Positions 28,305 to 38,081 of a DNA stretch of 64,000 nt are shown here, one piece after another; position 1 is the first letter of the stretch, and each line of letters begins with the position of its first letter. Source of the stretch: Pseudoduganella lutea. Lineage in GTDB: Bacteria > Pseudomonadota > Gammaproteobacteria > Burkholderiales > Burkholderiaceae_D. The stretch spans positions 496,001 to 560,000 of the forward strand of contig NZ_CP035913.1 of assembly GCF_004209755.1 (NCBI RefSeq). Reading direction: 5' to 3'. The notes under the pieces were generated by a model that ran no database searches, had not been told where the DNA came from, and was given only the letters and a program-made list of their open reading frames with translations. The position numbers were made by a program, and so were the translations under genes.

Positions 28305-30503
28305 ATGACCAGAATCAGACTCACTCCGATCGCGCTGGCCCTGGCCGCACTGCCGCTGCACGCAATCGCCGATCCGCTGCGCCATGTCGATCCCCGCATC
28401 GGCGTGGTGGGCGACGGCGCCACCGTGATCGGCCCGTCGCTGCCATTCGGCTCGGTGCACCCCGCTCCCGACACGGCCAGAGGCGACAACGACGGCTACC
28501 GGCCCGACCAGCCGATCCGCGGCTTCTCCCAGCTGCATGTCAGCGGCACCGGCTGGGGCCAGTATGGCAACTTCCTGATCTCGCCGCAGGTCGGCCTGAA
28601 CACCGTGCCCGGCACGTACGACTCCGCCAAGGCGGACGAGCGGGCCGAGGCGCACCAGTACAGCGTGCGCCTGACGCGCCACGGCATCGGCGCCGAACTG
28701 GCGCCGACCCGCAACGCGGTGATCTACCGTTTCCGCTTTCCCGCATCGGACGATGCCCACATAGTGTTCGACGCCGTGCAGCACATTCCCGGCCATATCA
28801 ACGAGTCGATGATGGCGCAGTACCGCACGCCGGTACCGGCCAGGCTGGAGCTTTCCGCGGACGGGCGCAGCCTGTCTGGCCATGCCCGCTTCCCGGGCGG
28901 CTTCGGCGGCCCCTACCAGGCGTACTACTACGCCGAGATCGACCGCGCGCCGAGCGCTTTCGGCACCTGGCGCGACAAAGCCTTGCAGCCCGGCGCGCGC
29001 CGCATCGACAGTTCCGGCACGCTGGAACACCTGGGCAGCTACGGGCGGTTCGACACGCGCGATGGCCGCCCTGTCACCATGAAGATCGCCGTATCGTTTC
29101 GCAGCGTCGAGCATGCGCGCGCGACGCTGGCGCGGGAAATCCCTGGCTGGAACTACGAGGCAGTACGCGACGCCGGCGCCCGGCACTGGCGCGAGGCGCT
29201 CGGCGCCATCGACGTGCAGGGCGGCACCGACGCCGAGCGGACGATCTTCTACACGGCGCTGTACCACGCCCACGTGATGCCGCGCGACCGCACCGGGCAA
29301 TTCGAGCGCTTCCCCGACACCGCGCCCATGTGGGACGACCACTACGCGATCTGGGATACGTGGCGCACGCTGTACCCGCTGTATGCGTTGATCCGGCCCG
29401 ACGTCGTGCGCGACACCGTGAATTCCTTCATCGCCCGCCAGCAGGCCGACGGCGCCGTGCCGGACACCTTCATCGCCGGCGTGCCGCAGTTCCGCGAACA
29501 GGGCGGCAACGGCACCGACATGATCATCGCCGACGCCCATGCGAAAGGGATCGCCGGGGTCGACTGGCACAAGGCCTACGAGGTCATCCGGCACAACGCC
29601 GACCGGCGCCGGACCGGCCCCCACTTCGACAACCCCGGCAAGGGCCCCGGCCCCTACCGCGAACTGGGCTGGATCCCTGCCGGGATCATGTCGAACTCCA
29701 TGTCGCTGGAATATTCGTACAACGACTTCGCCGCCGCCCAGGTGGCCGAGGCGCTGGGACAGGCCGACGATGCCCGGCGCTGGCGCGAGCGTTCGCGCAA
29801 GTGGACCAGCCTGTGGAATCCCGACGCCGCCGATGCCGGCTTCCAGGGTTTCACCATGCCGCGCAAGGCGGACGGCACGTGGATCGATGTCGATACCCGG
29901 AAATATGGCGGCTCCTGGAAGCCGCACTTCTACGAATCGAACGCGTGGACCTATTCCTATTTCGTGCCGCACCAGGCGGCAATGCTGGTCGAGCGCATGG
30001 GCGGCCGGCAGCGCTTCATCGAACGCCTCGAGTATGCTTTCGCCAACAACCTGATCGACACGTTCAACGAGCCGTCGTTCCTGGTCCCGCAACTGTTCCA
30101 TTACGTGAACCGGCCGGACCTGTCGGCCAGGTGGCTGCAGCGCATTACCGGCGAAAAGTTCACGCTGAAGGGCTACCCGGGGGACGATGACAGCGGCGCG
30201 ATGTCGTCCTACTACGTGTGGTCCAGGCTGGGCCTGTTCCCCAATGCCGGCCAGGATGTGTACTTCCTCAACGGACCGGCGTTCGACGCGCTGGCCGTGC
30301 GGCGCCCTGGCAAAGCCGACCTGCAGATCACGCGCAGCGGCGAAGGCATCTACGTTGCCGGCGTCACGCTCGATGGCAAGCCCCATGAACGATCGTGGCT
30401 GCGCCATGCGGAGCTGGACAGGACGCACCGCCTGCATTTCACCATGAGCGCCATGCCGACCGCCTGGGCCACGCGCAGCGCCCCGCCGCCTTCCATGCCG
30501 TAG
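28305..30503 (+). CDS. GH92 alpha-mannosidase, exported
   Basis: 732 residues, typical of calcium-dependent GH92 exo-alpha-mannosidases. Signal peptide about 1-22, then the beta-sandwich domain (VDPRIGVVGDGATVIGPSLPFG, HVSGTGWGQYGNF). The barrel has MWDDHYAIWDTWRT, NGTDMIIADA, FYESNAWTYSYFVPHQ with the likely general-acid Glu544, and YPGDDDSGAMSSYYVWS with Asp627-629, where the general base and calcium ligands lie. It would release mannose from alpha-mannans or N-glycans. That mannose could feed the FucP-type porter, AGE isomerase and PfkB kinase at 5816-9252. It is on the opposite strand to the xylanase operon. Confidence 0.9.
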   Translation: MTRIRLTPIALALAALPLHAIADPLRHVDPRIGVVGDGATVIGPSLPFGSVHPAPDTARGDNDGYRPDQPIRGFSQLHVSGTGWGQYGNFLISPQVGLNTVPGTYDSAKADERAEAHQYSVRLTRHGIGAELAPTRNAVIYRFRFPASDDAHIVFDAVQHIPGHINESMMAQYRTPVPARLELSADGRSLSGHARFPGGFGGPYQAYYYAEIDRAPSAFGTWRDKALQPGARRIDSSGTLEHLGSYGRFDTRDGRPVTMKIAVSFRSVEHARATLAREIPGWNYEAVRDAGARHWREALGAIDVQGGTDAERTIFYTALYHAHVMPRDRTGQFERFPDTAPMWDDHYAIWDTWRTLYPLYALIRPDVVRDTVNSFIARQQADGAVPDTFIAGVPQFREQGGNGTDMIIADAHAKGIAGVDWHKAYEVIRHNADRRRTGPHFDNPGKGPGPYRELGWIPAGIMSNSMSLEYSYNDFAAAQVAEALGQADDARRWRERSRKWTSLWNPDAADAGFQGFTMPRKADGTWIDVDTRKYGGSWKPHFYESNAWTYSYFVPHQAAMLVERMGGRQRFIERLEYAFANNLIDTFNEPSFLVPQLFHYVNRPDLSARWLQRITGEKFTLKGYPGDDDSGAMSSYYVWSRLGLFPNAGQDVYFLNGPAFDALAVRRPGKADLQITRSGEGIYVAGVTLDGKPHERSWLRHAELDRTHRLHFTMSAMPTAWATRSAPPPSMP

Positions 30504-30509
30504 ATCTTC

Positions 30510-30534
30510 GTTCCCGCTCCGCAGGTGCGGGAAC
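30510..30534. terminator. Hairpin between convergent genes (REP/terminator-like)
   Basis: GTTCCCGC and GCGGGAAC form a perfect 8-bp stem around a 9-base loop, directly after the GH92 stop. A related CCCGC-aggt-GCGGG hairpin occurs at 32849-32862. No T-tract, so it may be a REP-type element acting as an mRNA end. Confidence 0.45.
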
Positions 30535-30648
30535 AACCTCGTACACCATCGGCAGCCTGGGCGTGCCTGCAGTGCGCGGTGCGCCCGGTCTCCAGCACGG
30601 CGATCCGGACGGGACAATGGTCCCGCCGGCGCGCTGCGCCCCTGAAGG

Positions 30649-32598
30649 CTAGAAGCTTTCCACCGCGCCCACGTCGGCCGCGTCGCCGCGTGGGCGCGGG
30701 GCGTCATACACGTCGGTCGACGGGACGCCGGCCGGATGCGCACTGTCGACCGCCGGGCTGTCGGCAGCCAGCTGGAAAGCCAGCGGGCCGGACGTGGCGA
30801 CGAAGCGCGGATCGACGCCGACCCGGTTGTTGCTGCCGCCGGTCTCGATCCAGCTGTTGCCGCCGTAGACGATGTTGTGGCTGAAATCGATATCGCTCGA
30901 CTGGAAGTAGCGATTGGCCGGACGGTCGGGACGCGCCACCATGATGTTGTTCCAGATGCGCGCGAAGCGGGTCTTCTGCATCGAGATCTCCCCTTCCCCG
31001 GTGATCTCGATGTTGCTGTTCCGGTAGGTGGTGTTGTTGAACACGTCCAGGTGCTGGACGTTGAGCGAATGGATGCCGCGCCCGCCGTTGTCGAAGACGA
31101 TGTTGTTGGCCACCAGGGTGCGGCCGGCGTAGGCGTACTTCAGGAACGAGTCGATGATGATGCCGTTGCCGTCGGTCGGCTGCCTGAAGCCGAAGCAGTT
31201 GCAGGGGAACAGGTTGCTGGCGCCGGAGACCACGTTGCCTGTGGCGACCAGCTTGTAGCTGGCCGTGTTGGCGTCGTAGTTGTACGGTGTCAGGAAACTG
31301 ATGCCCGAGGTGCCGTATGGCGAATAGGCGCTGGTGCCCGAGACGCGGTTGTTGTCGATCGTGACGTAGTCAGTGAAGTTGGCGGCGATGCCGCCACCCG
31401 GCGTGTCGCGAACGACGTTGTTGCGGATGACAATATGGTGGGTCTTGTTCAGCGTCTTGCCCGACAGGCTGATGCCGTTCGAGTCGACGATCGCGCCGAT
31501 GTACTTCGGCGGCGTCATCTTCGAGTAGGCCAGCGCCAGGTCGTTCTGCTCCTTGGCCTCCTCGTACGTCACCTGCTTGACGTGGCCTTCCACCTCGAAG
31601 CCGTCGATGACGATATGGGCCGCGTCGCGCACTTCGATGCCATGGTGGTTCTTGCCCTTCGTAGTCTTGACCAGTGGACGCTCGCCCGGATAGTTGCGGT
31701 ACGTGATCGGTGCGCCCTCCGTGCCGGACGTCCTGATCATTACGACCGTGTAGTTCCACGGATTGGTGTAAGTGCCGTTGCGCACGAGGACGGTCTGGCC
31801 CGGCGTCATGACGTCGTGGGCCTTCTGGATGGTGGCGAACGGCCGGTCTTCCGTTCCAGGATTGGCGTTGTTGCCGTACCGCGCGTCGACGTAGAACACC
31901 TGCTGGATATCGAGCGGTGGCGTGGTCGCCGCCACTTCGCCGCGGATGGCGCCACCGCTGTCGCGCAACGAGCTCACCCGGTAGCGGTACAGCGTGCCCG
32001 ATTGCAGGCCACTGTCCCGGTACACTTCCGTATCCGCTTCGAGCATGGCGATTTCCTGCCAGCCCGTCCCCGGCTCGTGACGCTCGATCCGGAAGCCGCT
32101 TTCGTCCGGCGTGACATCGGACCACTCCAGCATGATTTCCTGGCTGTTCATCGGCTGGGCGGCGAGCCGGCGCGGCGCGGCGGCGCGGTCGTAGTCGCGT
32201 TTCGCGGCGGACTTGCCCGGCGTGACGAGGCCAACCTCGGCGGAGGCGGCGCCGCCGGAAGCGTCCGCACGCAACGCGACGATCCGGTACTCGAATGCGG
32301 TCTCGCGGCGCAGGCCGGAATCGACGTGGCTGCGTGCCGCTGGGCCAACGCTTGCCACAGCCTGCCACTCGGTCGAACCGGCTTCGCGGCGCTCGATCCG
32401 GAAACCGTTGGTATCGGCCGCGTCGTTCGACCAGGCGAGGTAGGCCTGGTGCGGGCCGGGATAGCTGCGCACCAGCACATCGTAGGGTTCGCCGCTGGGC
32501 GCCTCGTTGCCGCCCTCCTGCCAGGCCAGCGCGGGCAGGCTGGCGCCGGCCAGGCTGCACAACAGGGTAATCGCCAGGGAAATGCGGTGTCGTTTCAT
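30649..32598 (-). CDS. Exported protein: two fibronectin type III domains plus PL9-like beta-helix
   Basis: 649 residues. Signal peptide about 1-25. Two FnIII domains (about 38-130 and 140-225; AYLAWSNDAADTNGFRIERRE and IMLEWSDVTPDESGFRIERHE show the repeat) precede a right-handed beta-helix: VFYVDARYGNNANPGTEDRP, IRNNVVRDTPGGGIAANF, YGTSGISFL, DGNGIIIDSF, GGRGIHSLNVQHLDVFNNTTYRN. The helix part parallels the protein at 11872-13254, and the C-terminus (VGVDPRFVATSGPLAFQL, ADVGAVESF) is of the choice-of-anchor Q type. Probably a secreted polysaccharide lyase of pectin; FnIII domains act as spacers. AAGGA upstream supports the start. Confidence 0.8.
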   Translation of the reverse strand: MKRHRISLAITLLCSLAGASLPALAWQEGGNEAPSGEPYDVLVRSYPGPHQAYLAWSNDAADTNGFRIERREAGSTEWQAVASVGPAARSHVDSGLRRETAFEYRIVALRADASGGAASAEVGLVTPGKSAAKRDYDRAAAPRRLAAQPMNSQEIMLEWSDVTPDESGFRIERHEPGTGWQEIAMLEADTEVYRDSGLQSGTLYRYRVSSLRDSGGAIRGEVAATTPPLDIQQVFYVDARYGNNANPGTEDRPFATIQKAHDVMTPGQTVLVRNGTYTNPWNYTVVMIRTSGTEGAPITYRNYPGERPLVKTTKGKNHHGIEVRDAAHIVIDGFEVEGHVKQVTYEEAKEQNDLALAYSKMTPPKYIGAIVDSNGISLSGKTLNKTHHIVIRNNVVRDTPGGGIAANFTDYVTIDNNRVSGTSAYSPYGTSGISFLTPYNYDANTASYKLVATGNVVSGASNLFPCNCFGFRQPTDGNGIIIDSFLKYAYAGRTLVANNIVFDNGGRGIHSLNVQHLDVFNNTTYRNSNIEITGEGEISMQKTRFARIWNNIMVARPDRPANRYFQSSDIDFSHNIVYGGNSWIETGGSNNRVGVDPRFVATSGPLAFQLAADSPAVDSAHPAGVPSTDVYDAPRPRGDAADVGAVESF

Positions 32599-32959
32599 AA
32601 CATCCTTTCGAGGAAGGTTGGGTTGCGTGACAGCGCGGCAGCGCCACAGGAATGAACGCCTGATATCGTTGCGCCCTGCCGGCGGAGTGCTGGCAAGCGC
32701 GGTCGCGTAGTGCCGCGAGGTACGACTGCTATGCTGATCCAGCGATACCGGAACGGCAATTGCGATAGTTTCGAAAATCGTTATGAGTTTGCGGCGTGAG
32801 GTGCCGGCGGTGCGGACGCGGAGTATATGTCGGGAACAAGAATGGCATCCCGCAGGTGCGGGGGCACAGCGAAGAAGTGAAGCGAAAGATGTTGCATGCG
32901 CGGCCGGTACCGCCAGTGCGGCGCACCGGCGGCTGACCCGGCACCCGCCGGTCAGCAGG
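32599..32959. other. 361-bp gene-free stretch upstream of the FnIII/beta-helix gene
   Basis: Holds the promoter of the minus-strand FnIII/beta-helix gene and the 3' end region of the PL10 lyase. The only structure seen is the CCCGC-aggt-GCGGG hairpin at 32849-32862 and a GC-rich dyad close to the lyase stop. No gene. Confidence 0.4.
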
Positions 32960-34137
32960 TCAGTATCCTACCTGGGCCGCATAGGCCAGCAGCGCCTTGC
33001 CGTATTCGCCCGCCCACTGGTACCCGTAGCGTCGCTCGGGTTCGACGAGCATGATGTCGTACTGCTTGCCCGTGCCCGGCGGGTTGTCGGTCGGCAGGCG
33101 GCCGCTGAAGAAGCCCGTGTCCGCGCCCAGGTCGTAGAAGCGGTACCACAGCGGCGGTGCGCCGATCTTCTGCACGAACGGGCTCGTGTTGGTGGCTTGC
33201 GCGCCCCGGTCGTAGATCGTGTCGAAGATCTGCGTTCGGGGATTGCGATACCAGGCGAGTGCCGCCCTGACCGCGGTCTCCACCGCGGGGGTCTGCGGCC
33301 GGGACATCAGGAACTGCACGATGCGCGCCGACTCGGACCCGCTCTTGGACGGCAGCTCGTAGGACCGCGCACCGCGCGGCACGTAGGAAACGGGGTCATG
33401 CTGCGCGCACCACACCGTGGGCAAGCCCCCTGCACGATCTGCGCCTTCAGGATGTAGCCTACCGCCTTCTCGATCGCCGGTTCGAGCCTGGTCAGCTGGG
33501 AGCTGCTGAACACACTGCCGTCGAGCGGCGCCTTGCGCTTGTTGGCCTGGTCGAACAGCACGAGCACGCGTACCATCGCGTCGTCGTTGAACGTCACGTG
33601 ATTCGAATAGCTGGTGCCCGTACGCGCCGGATAGACCTGCGGGAAGCCGCCGGACGCCACCTGCATCGTCAGCAGGAAATCGAGCGCCTTGCGGGCACTG
33701 TCGCGGTACTTCGAGGCGCCGCTGCGGCGGTACACGTCGGCGAGGAACATGATCTCGCTGACCGTGCCATGGTTGTCGATCGTGCCCAGTTCGACGCCGT
33801 TCGCGCCGGTCCACCCGGAGCGCTTCGCGGTGCCGTTCCACGGCGCCGCATACCACGACGGATCCTTGTAGAAGCCGCCATGCGGCATCTGCCACGTGAT
33901 GATGTTATCGGCCTTGGCACGGTCCGCCGCCAGCGCGGCCGAGGGGTCGGAAGCCTTGCTGAGCCAGCTCTTGTAATTGCCCAGCAAGCCGTACACCGGG
34001 TTGTTCGCCTGGTCCAGTATGACCGACCGCGTGGAGGCCGCGTGCGCCATGCCGGCACCGCCCGGGCCAGCCAGCGCCAGCATGGCCGACACCGTGAGCA
34101 TTTTCAGTGTTTCGCGTCTCCCGTCCCGCTTCTTCAT
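32960..34137 (-). pseudogene. PL10 pectate lyase, broken by a single-base frameshift
   Basis: The first frame (34137 to about 33430) gives a signal peptide and the PL10 N-terminal half: NIITWQMPHGGFYKD, GTIDNHGTVSEIMFLADVYR, VASGGFPQVYPARTGTSYSNHVTFNDDAM and AIEKAVGYILKAQIVQG. The family then continues in another frame with LPTVWCAQHDPVSYVP, ARSYELPSKSGSES, WYRNPRTQIFDTIYD and YGYQWAGEYGKALLAY, to the stop at 32960. One extra G in the run complementary to 33426-33430 would fuse them into about 392 residues, the normal PL10 length. All expected lyase segments exist, so this may be an assembly error instead of true decay. As written, the first frame ends at 33307 (276 residues). The function would be calcium-dependent cleavage of polygalacturonate. 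Confidence 0.75.
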
Positions 34138-34519
34138 GTGTGCTCCTGTGGATTGGTGGATGATTGGATCATGCGACCTTGCCGTGCCGTGCCGGTCCGG
34201 CACGGGTGCAGCGCCTCCGCGTCGCCGACGGATTCCCGCGCGCGCCGCGGGAACTGAGGCAGGCCCGCAACGCATCCAGCCGATGGTACAGGCAAGGGGG
34301 AACCGGGCGAACCACCCCGGCGCGATCGGTCACGAGCTTGATTGTTTGGCGCGCTGGCCGGTATGGGACGGAGCGAACGAATGGCTGGAAGCGAACATTC
34401 GCCTGTGCGCTGGAAGGAACGCGCCTCGGGAGTATCGGCGCTGCGCCTCCATTGAAGAAGGACGCACGCCCTTCAGCGCCATGGGCAGCGCCGGCGTGGG
34501 CGTGGACGCCCGATAACCG
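34138..34519. other. 382-bp gene-free stretch between PL10 lyase and msrA
   Basis: Holds the upstream region of the minus-strand PL10 lyase. GGAG-type signal near its start, but no clear promoter, hairpin with a T-tract, repeat or coding sequence was seen. Confidence 0.35.
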
Positions 34520-35029
34520 CTACGCCTGGCGTTCCGGCAGCTGCCAGTCCGGCCGGATCCAGTGGCACGTGTAGCCGTTCGGATGCACCTGAAGGTAATC
34601 CTGGTGCTCGGGTTCCGCTTCCCAGAAAGGCCCGGCCGGCGCGATCTCGGTCACGACCTTGCCGGGCCACAGGCCGGATGCATCGACGTCCGCCACCGTT
34701 TGTTCGGCCACCTGCTTCTGCGCAGCGTCGCGGTAGAAGATCGCGGAGCGGTAGCTCGTGCCGATGTCGTTGCCCTGGCGGTTGCGCGTGGTCGGATCGT
34801 GGATCTGGAAGAAGAACTCGAGCATGCGCCGGAAGCTGGTGACGGCCGGATCGAAGACGATCTCGATGCCTTCGGCATGGGTGCCGTGGTTGCGATAGGT
34901 GGCGTTCGGCACGTCGCCTCCCGTGTAGCCAACGCGTGTGGAGAGCACGCCCGGCTGGCGGCGGATCAGTTCTTCCATTCCCCAGAAGCAGCCGCCGGCG
35001 AGGATGGCGGTTTCGGTTTGCTGTGTCAT
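34520..35029 (-). CDS. msrA: Peptide methionine-S-sulfoxide reductase MsrA
   Basis: 169 residues. The active-site segment [10 protein letters not shown] (catalytic Cys14), [53 protein letters not shown] and the C-terminal [16 protein letters not shown] are all conserved. It reduces methionine-S-sulfoxide in oxidised proteins with thioredoxin. GGGA lies 7 bp before the ATG at 35029; the ATG at 35035 is too close to it. No signal peptide, so cytoplasmic. It stands alone, unrelated to the surrounding polysaccharide genes. Confidence 0.95.
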   Translation of the reverse strand: MTQQTETAILAGGCFWGMEELIRRQPGVLSTRVGYTGGDVPNATYRNHGTHAEGIEIVFDPAVTSFRRMLEFFFQIHDPTTRNRQGNDIGTSYRSAIFYRDAAQKQVAEQTVADVDASGLWPGKVVTEIAPAGPFWEAEPEHQDYLQVHPNGYTCHWIRPDWQLPERQA

Positions 35030-35175
35030 GTGCATTTCCCAAATGGTAAGAGGCACGGCCGGCATCGGGTGCGCGGTGCCGTGTACGTCGGTCGTGGCGA
35101 CATATCTGGGGATGATGCGACACATCACAATGCCGGCCGCATGCGGAAAGCGGGATGCGGAATGCGGACCCTGGA

Positions 35176-36807
35176 TCAGGCCAGATCGGCGCCGCATACC
35201 TTGGCAGCGACGCCATCGATCGAAAAGCCGTCCCTGCCCGCGGCCTTGGCCACATACAGGGCTTCGTCGGCGCACTTCAACAGGCTTTCCCGGGTGCTGT
35301 CGGCCCCACCGAAGGCGAGGCCGACGCTCGTGGTGACGCGCAAGCCCCCGTCGATGACGTCGAACGGCACGCGCATGGCCTCGACGATTTTTTCGCCCAG
35401 GGCAGGCAATTCATCGGCGGCGTACAGGCCTTCGAACACCACGACGAATTCATCGCCCGCATAACGCGCCACGATGTCGGTGCCGCGCACGGCCAGTTTG
35501 AGCCGCGTGGCGAATTCGACCAGTACGGCATCGCCGGTGGCATGGCCATGGCTGTCGTTGATCTGCTTGAAATGATCGATGTCGAGAAACGCCACGCCGA
35601 TACCGACGTGGGTACGGCCCTGGCGCTTCAAGACCCTGTCCATCTCGCATTCCATCATGCGCCGGTTGCACAGCCCGGTCAGCGGGTCGGTGCTGGCCAG
35701 CCGTGCCGACTCGGCCTCCGCTTTCGCCCGCTCCTCGGTGAGCGAATGGATGGCCCGGCTCAGGGCGCCGACCTCGTCCCGGCGGGCCAGGTCGATGATG
35801 TCGATGCCGGCATCGCCCCGTTGAATGCTCGCCACCTGGCGGCGCAAGGTTTCCAGGGGGCGCAGCAGGACCACGATGGCGAGCAGCCCCAGCAAGCCAG
35901 CGACGGCCGCGGCGATGCCGGTTCGCAGCAGCGCGCGCTGGCGCATCGCCACCAGCGGCGCGAACGCCTCCGCCGTGGGGTAGACGATGCCCACGATCCA
36001 TTCGGTGGTGGCCAGCCGCCGGTAGCCGATCAGCGAATTGACGCCCGCCTTGTTCCTGGCGATCACCCACCCATTCATCCCCGCCAGCGCCTGCCGCGTC
36101 GACGGCACGATGCCGCCCTCTTCGTCGGCGACATTGCGCAGCAGGCGGCGGGGGTCCGGATGGTGCAGGACGATCCCTTCGGTCGTTACCACGAACAGGT
36201 AGCCATGCCGGCCTGGCTTGAGACGGTCCAGGTGACGGAAGAACTCCGCCTGCGACAGGTCGATGGAGGCCGCCAGGACGAATTGCAGCGTCCCCGCCGC
36301 GTTGAACACGGGCTCGGTCAGCAGCACGATTGGTTTCCCCGACAGCGCACTGCGCAGTGGCCGCGACAGCTGGCCCTTGCGCGTGACCACCGTGCGCTGG
36401 AAGTACTCGCGCGCAGCGACAGTGGCCTGACCGGCGGCCGCGCCGCCGGTCAGGCTGGTCATGAGCACGCCGTTCGCGTCGATTGCCACCGTGTTGAAGA
36501 ACTGCTGTTCCAGCGACGGCAATTGCTGCAGATGCCGGCGCACTGCCACCGGGCGGACCACCTGCGCGGCGCGCATGCCTTCGGCCGTTATCCGCAGCAA
36601 GGCACGCTTCGATTGCAAGTCCTGCTCGATCTGCACTGCCGCGCTGGACAGCAGCGCGTATTCGCGATCGCCGACCAGCTTGGCCATGTCCCGCTCGACG
36701 ATGTTCACCGCGTAGATGGCAAGCAATATTCCGGACAAGAAAACCAGCGCGCAGACGACGACGGTCATGCGCGCCTTGAGCGTACCGAACGGATGGATTC
36801 TGTGCAT
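35176..36807 (-). CDS. Membrane diguanylate cyclase with Cache sensor and HAMP
   Basis: About 543 residues. Two membrane helices (about 15-38 and about 300-322) bracket a periplasmic double-Cache-like sensor ([42 protein letters not shown]). A HAMP-like linker ([23 protein letters not shown]) leads to a GGDEF domain. The active site reads AGDEF ([12 protein letters not shown]), an Ala variant found in working cyclases; [15 protein letters not shown] is intact. The ATG at 36807 has AGGG 7 bp upstream and was preferred to an in-frame GTG at 36840. It should make c-di-GMP in response to a small periplasmic ligand. Confidence 0.85.
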   Translation of the reverse strand: MHRIHPFGTLKARMTVVVCALVFLSGILLAIYAVNIVERDMAKLVGDREYALLSSAAVQIEQDLQSKRALLRITAEGMRAAQVVRPVAVRRHLQQLPSLEQQFFNTVAIDANGVLMTSLTGGAAAGQATVAAREYFQRTVVTRKGQLSRPLRSALSGKPIVLLTEPVFNAAGTLQFVLAASIDLSQAEFFRHLDRLKPGRHGYLFVVTTEGIVLHHPDPRRLLRNVADEEGGIVPSTRQALAGMNGWVIARNKAGVNSLIGYRRLATTEWIVGIVYPTAEAFAPLVAMRQRALLRTGIAAAVAGLLGLLAIVVLLRPLETLRRQVASIQRGDAGIDIIDLARRDEVGALSRAIHSLTEERAKAEAESARLASTDPLTGLCNRRMMECEMDRVLKRQGRTHVGIGVAFLDIDHFKQINDSHGHATGDAVLVEFATRLKLAVRGTDIVARYAGDEFVVVFEGLYAADELPALGEKIVEAMRVPFDVIDGGLRVTTSVGLAFGGADSTRESLLKCADEALYVAKAAGRDGFSIDGVAAKVCGADLA

Positions 36808-37073
36808 TGGCGTGCCCTGAGGATGCGGGTAGTCTATCACGCAGCCTGTGGCGGCTATTGCCTTGCACGCCAGCGTGCGCCGGCCGGTATCGGCCGGCGC
36901 GGCACTCTATCTTGCAGGAAGTCACGCCGCCACGACGATCCAATGTCTTTGCCGCTCGTCAGTACGGCCGGTAGCGGTAAGCGCCCTTCCGCGCCTGCCG
37001 CCGCGGGCGCGGGTCGACCGCGGCCGGCAGGATCGACTTGACGTCGGCATCCACCAGGCGGTGAAGCGGTTCC

Positions 37074-38081
37074 CTACAGCGCTGCAGGCGACACCGTGCG
37101 AAAGCCCACGTGCACCGCTCCCAGCGCGGTATCCTGCGGATGGCGCGCCGATGCCCGGTAACGCGTGCAGAAATCGCTGGCACACAGGAACGAGCCGCCC
37201 TTGATCAGGCCTTCGTCCGCCGATATCGCCGCCGGCGCGCCGGTGCCGTGCGGCTGGTGGTCGCCATGCCATCGATCGGCCGTCCATTCCCAGACATTGC
37301 CGATCATGTCGTGCAGGCCCATGCCATTGGCGGGGTAGCAACCCACCGGCGCGCGGTCGGCGTAACCGTCCTCGCGCGAATCGAGGTAGGGGAAGATGCC
37401 TTGCCAGAAATTCGCGGCAGGCTGGCCATCCTGCCCGCGGGGACCGCGTTCGATGCGTTCGCCCTGCCCGCCTGCCCTCGCGGCATACTCCCACTGCGCC
37501 TCGGTCGGCAGGCTGCGGCCGAGCCAGCGCGCGTAAGCGGCGGCATCGGCACGGGTCAGCTGCACCACCGGCTGGTTTTCGCGGCCGCGCAAGGAACTGC
37601 CCGGCCCTTCCGGATGGCGCCAGTCGGCACCCCGCACGGCGTGCCACCAGCTGCCGTAGGCAACGTCCTCCCCGCGTCCGGCGGGCGGTGCGCGAAACAC
37701 CGCACCGCTGCCGTTGCGTTCGCCCTCGGTTACGTAGCCGGTGGCGCGCACGAAGGTGTCGTACTGGGCGTTCGTTACTTCGGTGCGGTCGATCCAGAAC
37801 GGCGCGGCGGTGGCTTCTCGGACTGGTCGCTCCTCGGGGTAGCCGTCGGCGGCGCCCAGCACGAACCTGCCGCCCGGCAGGCGCTGCATGCCCGCACGGG
37901 GATCGCTGCCCCAGCCGGGCGGCAGGCCGGAATAGGCGGCGCACGCGGCCCTGTTTCCCAGCGCGGCCGCCACCGGCGCGACCGGCGCGGCGCCCAGCGC
38001 TTGCATCACCAGTACCGTGCTGGCCACCAGCACCGCGCCTGCGACCAGCGCGATCGCCGCGCCGCTGTCGAACCGGCTCAT
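37074..38081 (-). CDS. Formylglycine-generating enzyme (sulfatase-activating), membrane-anchored
   Basis: 335 residues. One N-terminal transmembrane or signal-anchor helix (about 8-30), then the FGE-sulfatase fold: PGGRFVLGAADGYPEERPVR, DRTEVTNAQYDTFV, RSLPTEAQWEYAARAG, NGMGLHDMIGNVWEWT. The catalytic motif GGSFLCASDFCTRYRASAR contains Cys300 and Cys305, the C-x4-C pair of copper-dependent FGE. It should oxidise the active-site Cys of a sulfatase to formylglycine. ATG 38081 overlaps the sulfatase stop (ATGA), so the enzyme and its substrate are translationally coupled. Contrast the relative at 3462-5690, which lacks both Cys. Confidence 0.85.
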   Translation of the reverse strand: MSRFDSGAAIALVAGAVLVASTVLVMQALGAAPVAPVAAALGNRAACAAYSGLPPGWGSDPRAGMQRLPGGRFVLGAADGYPEERPVREATAAPFWIDRTEVTNAQYDTFVRATGYVTEGERNGSGAVFRAPPAGRGEDVAYGSWWHAVRGADWRHPEGPGSSLRGRENQPVVQLTRADAAAYARWLGRSLPTEAQWEYAARAGGQGERIERGPRGQDGQPAANFWQGIFPYLDSREDGYADRAPVGCYPANGMGLHDMIGNVWEWTADRWHGDHQPHGTGAPAAISADEGLIKGGSFLCASDFCTRYRASARHPQDTALGAVHVGFRTVSPAAL

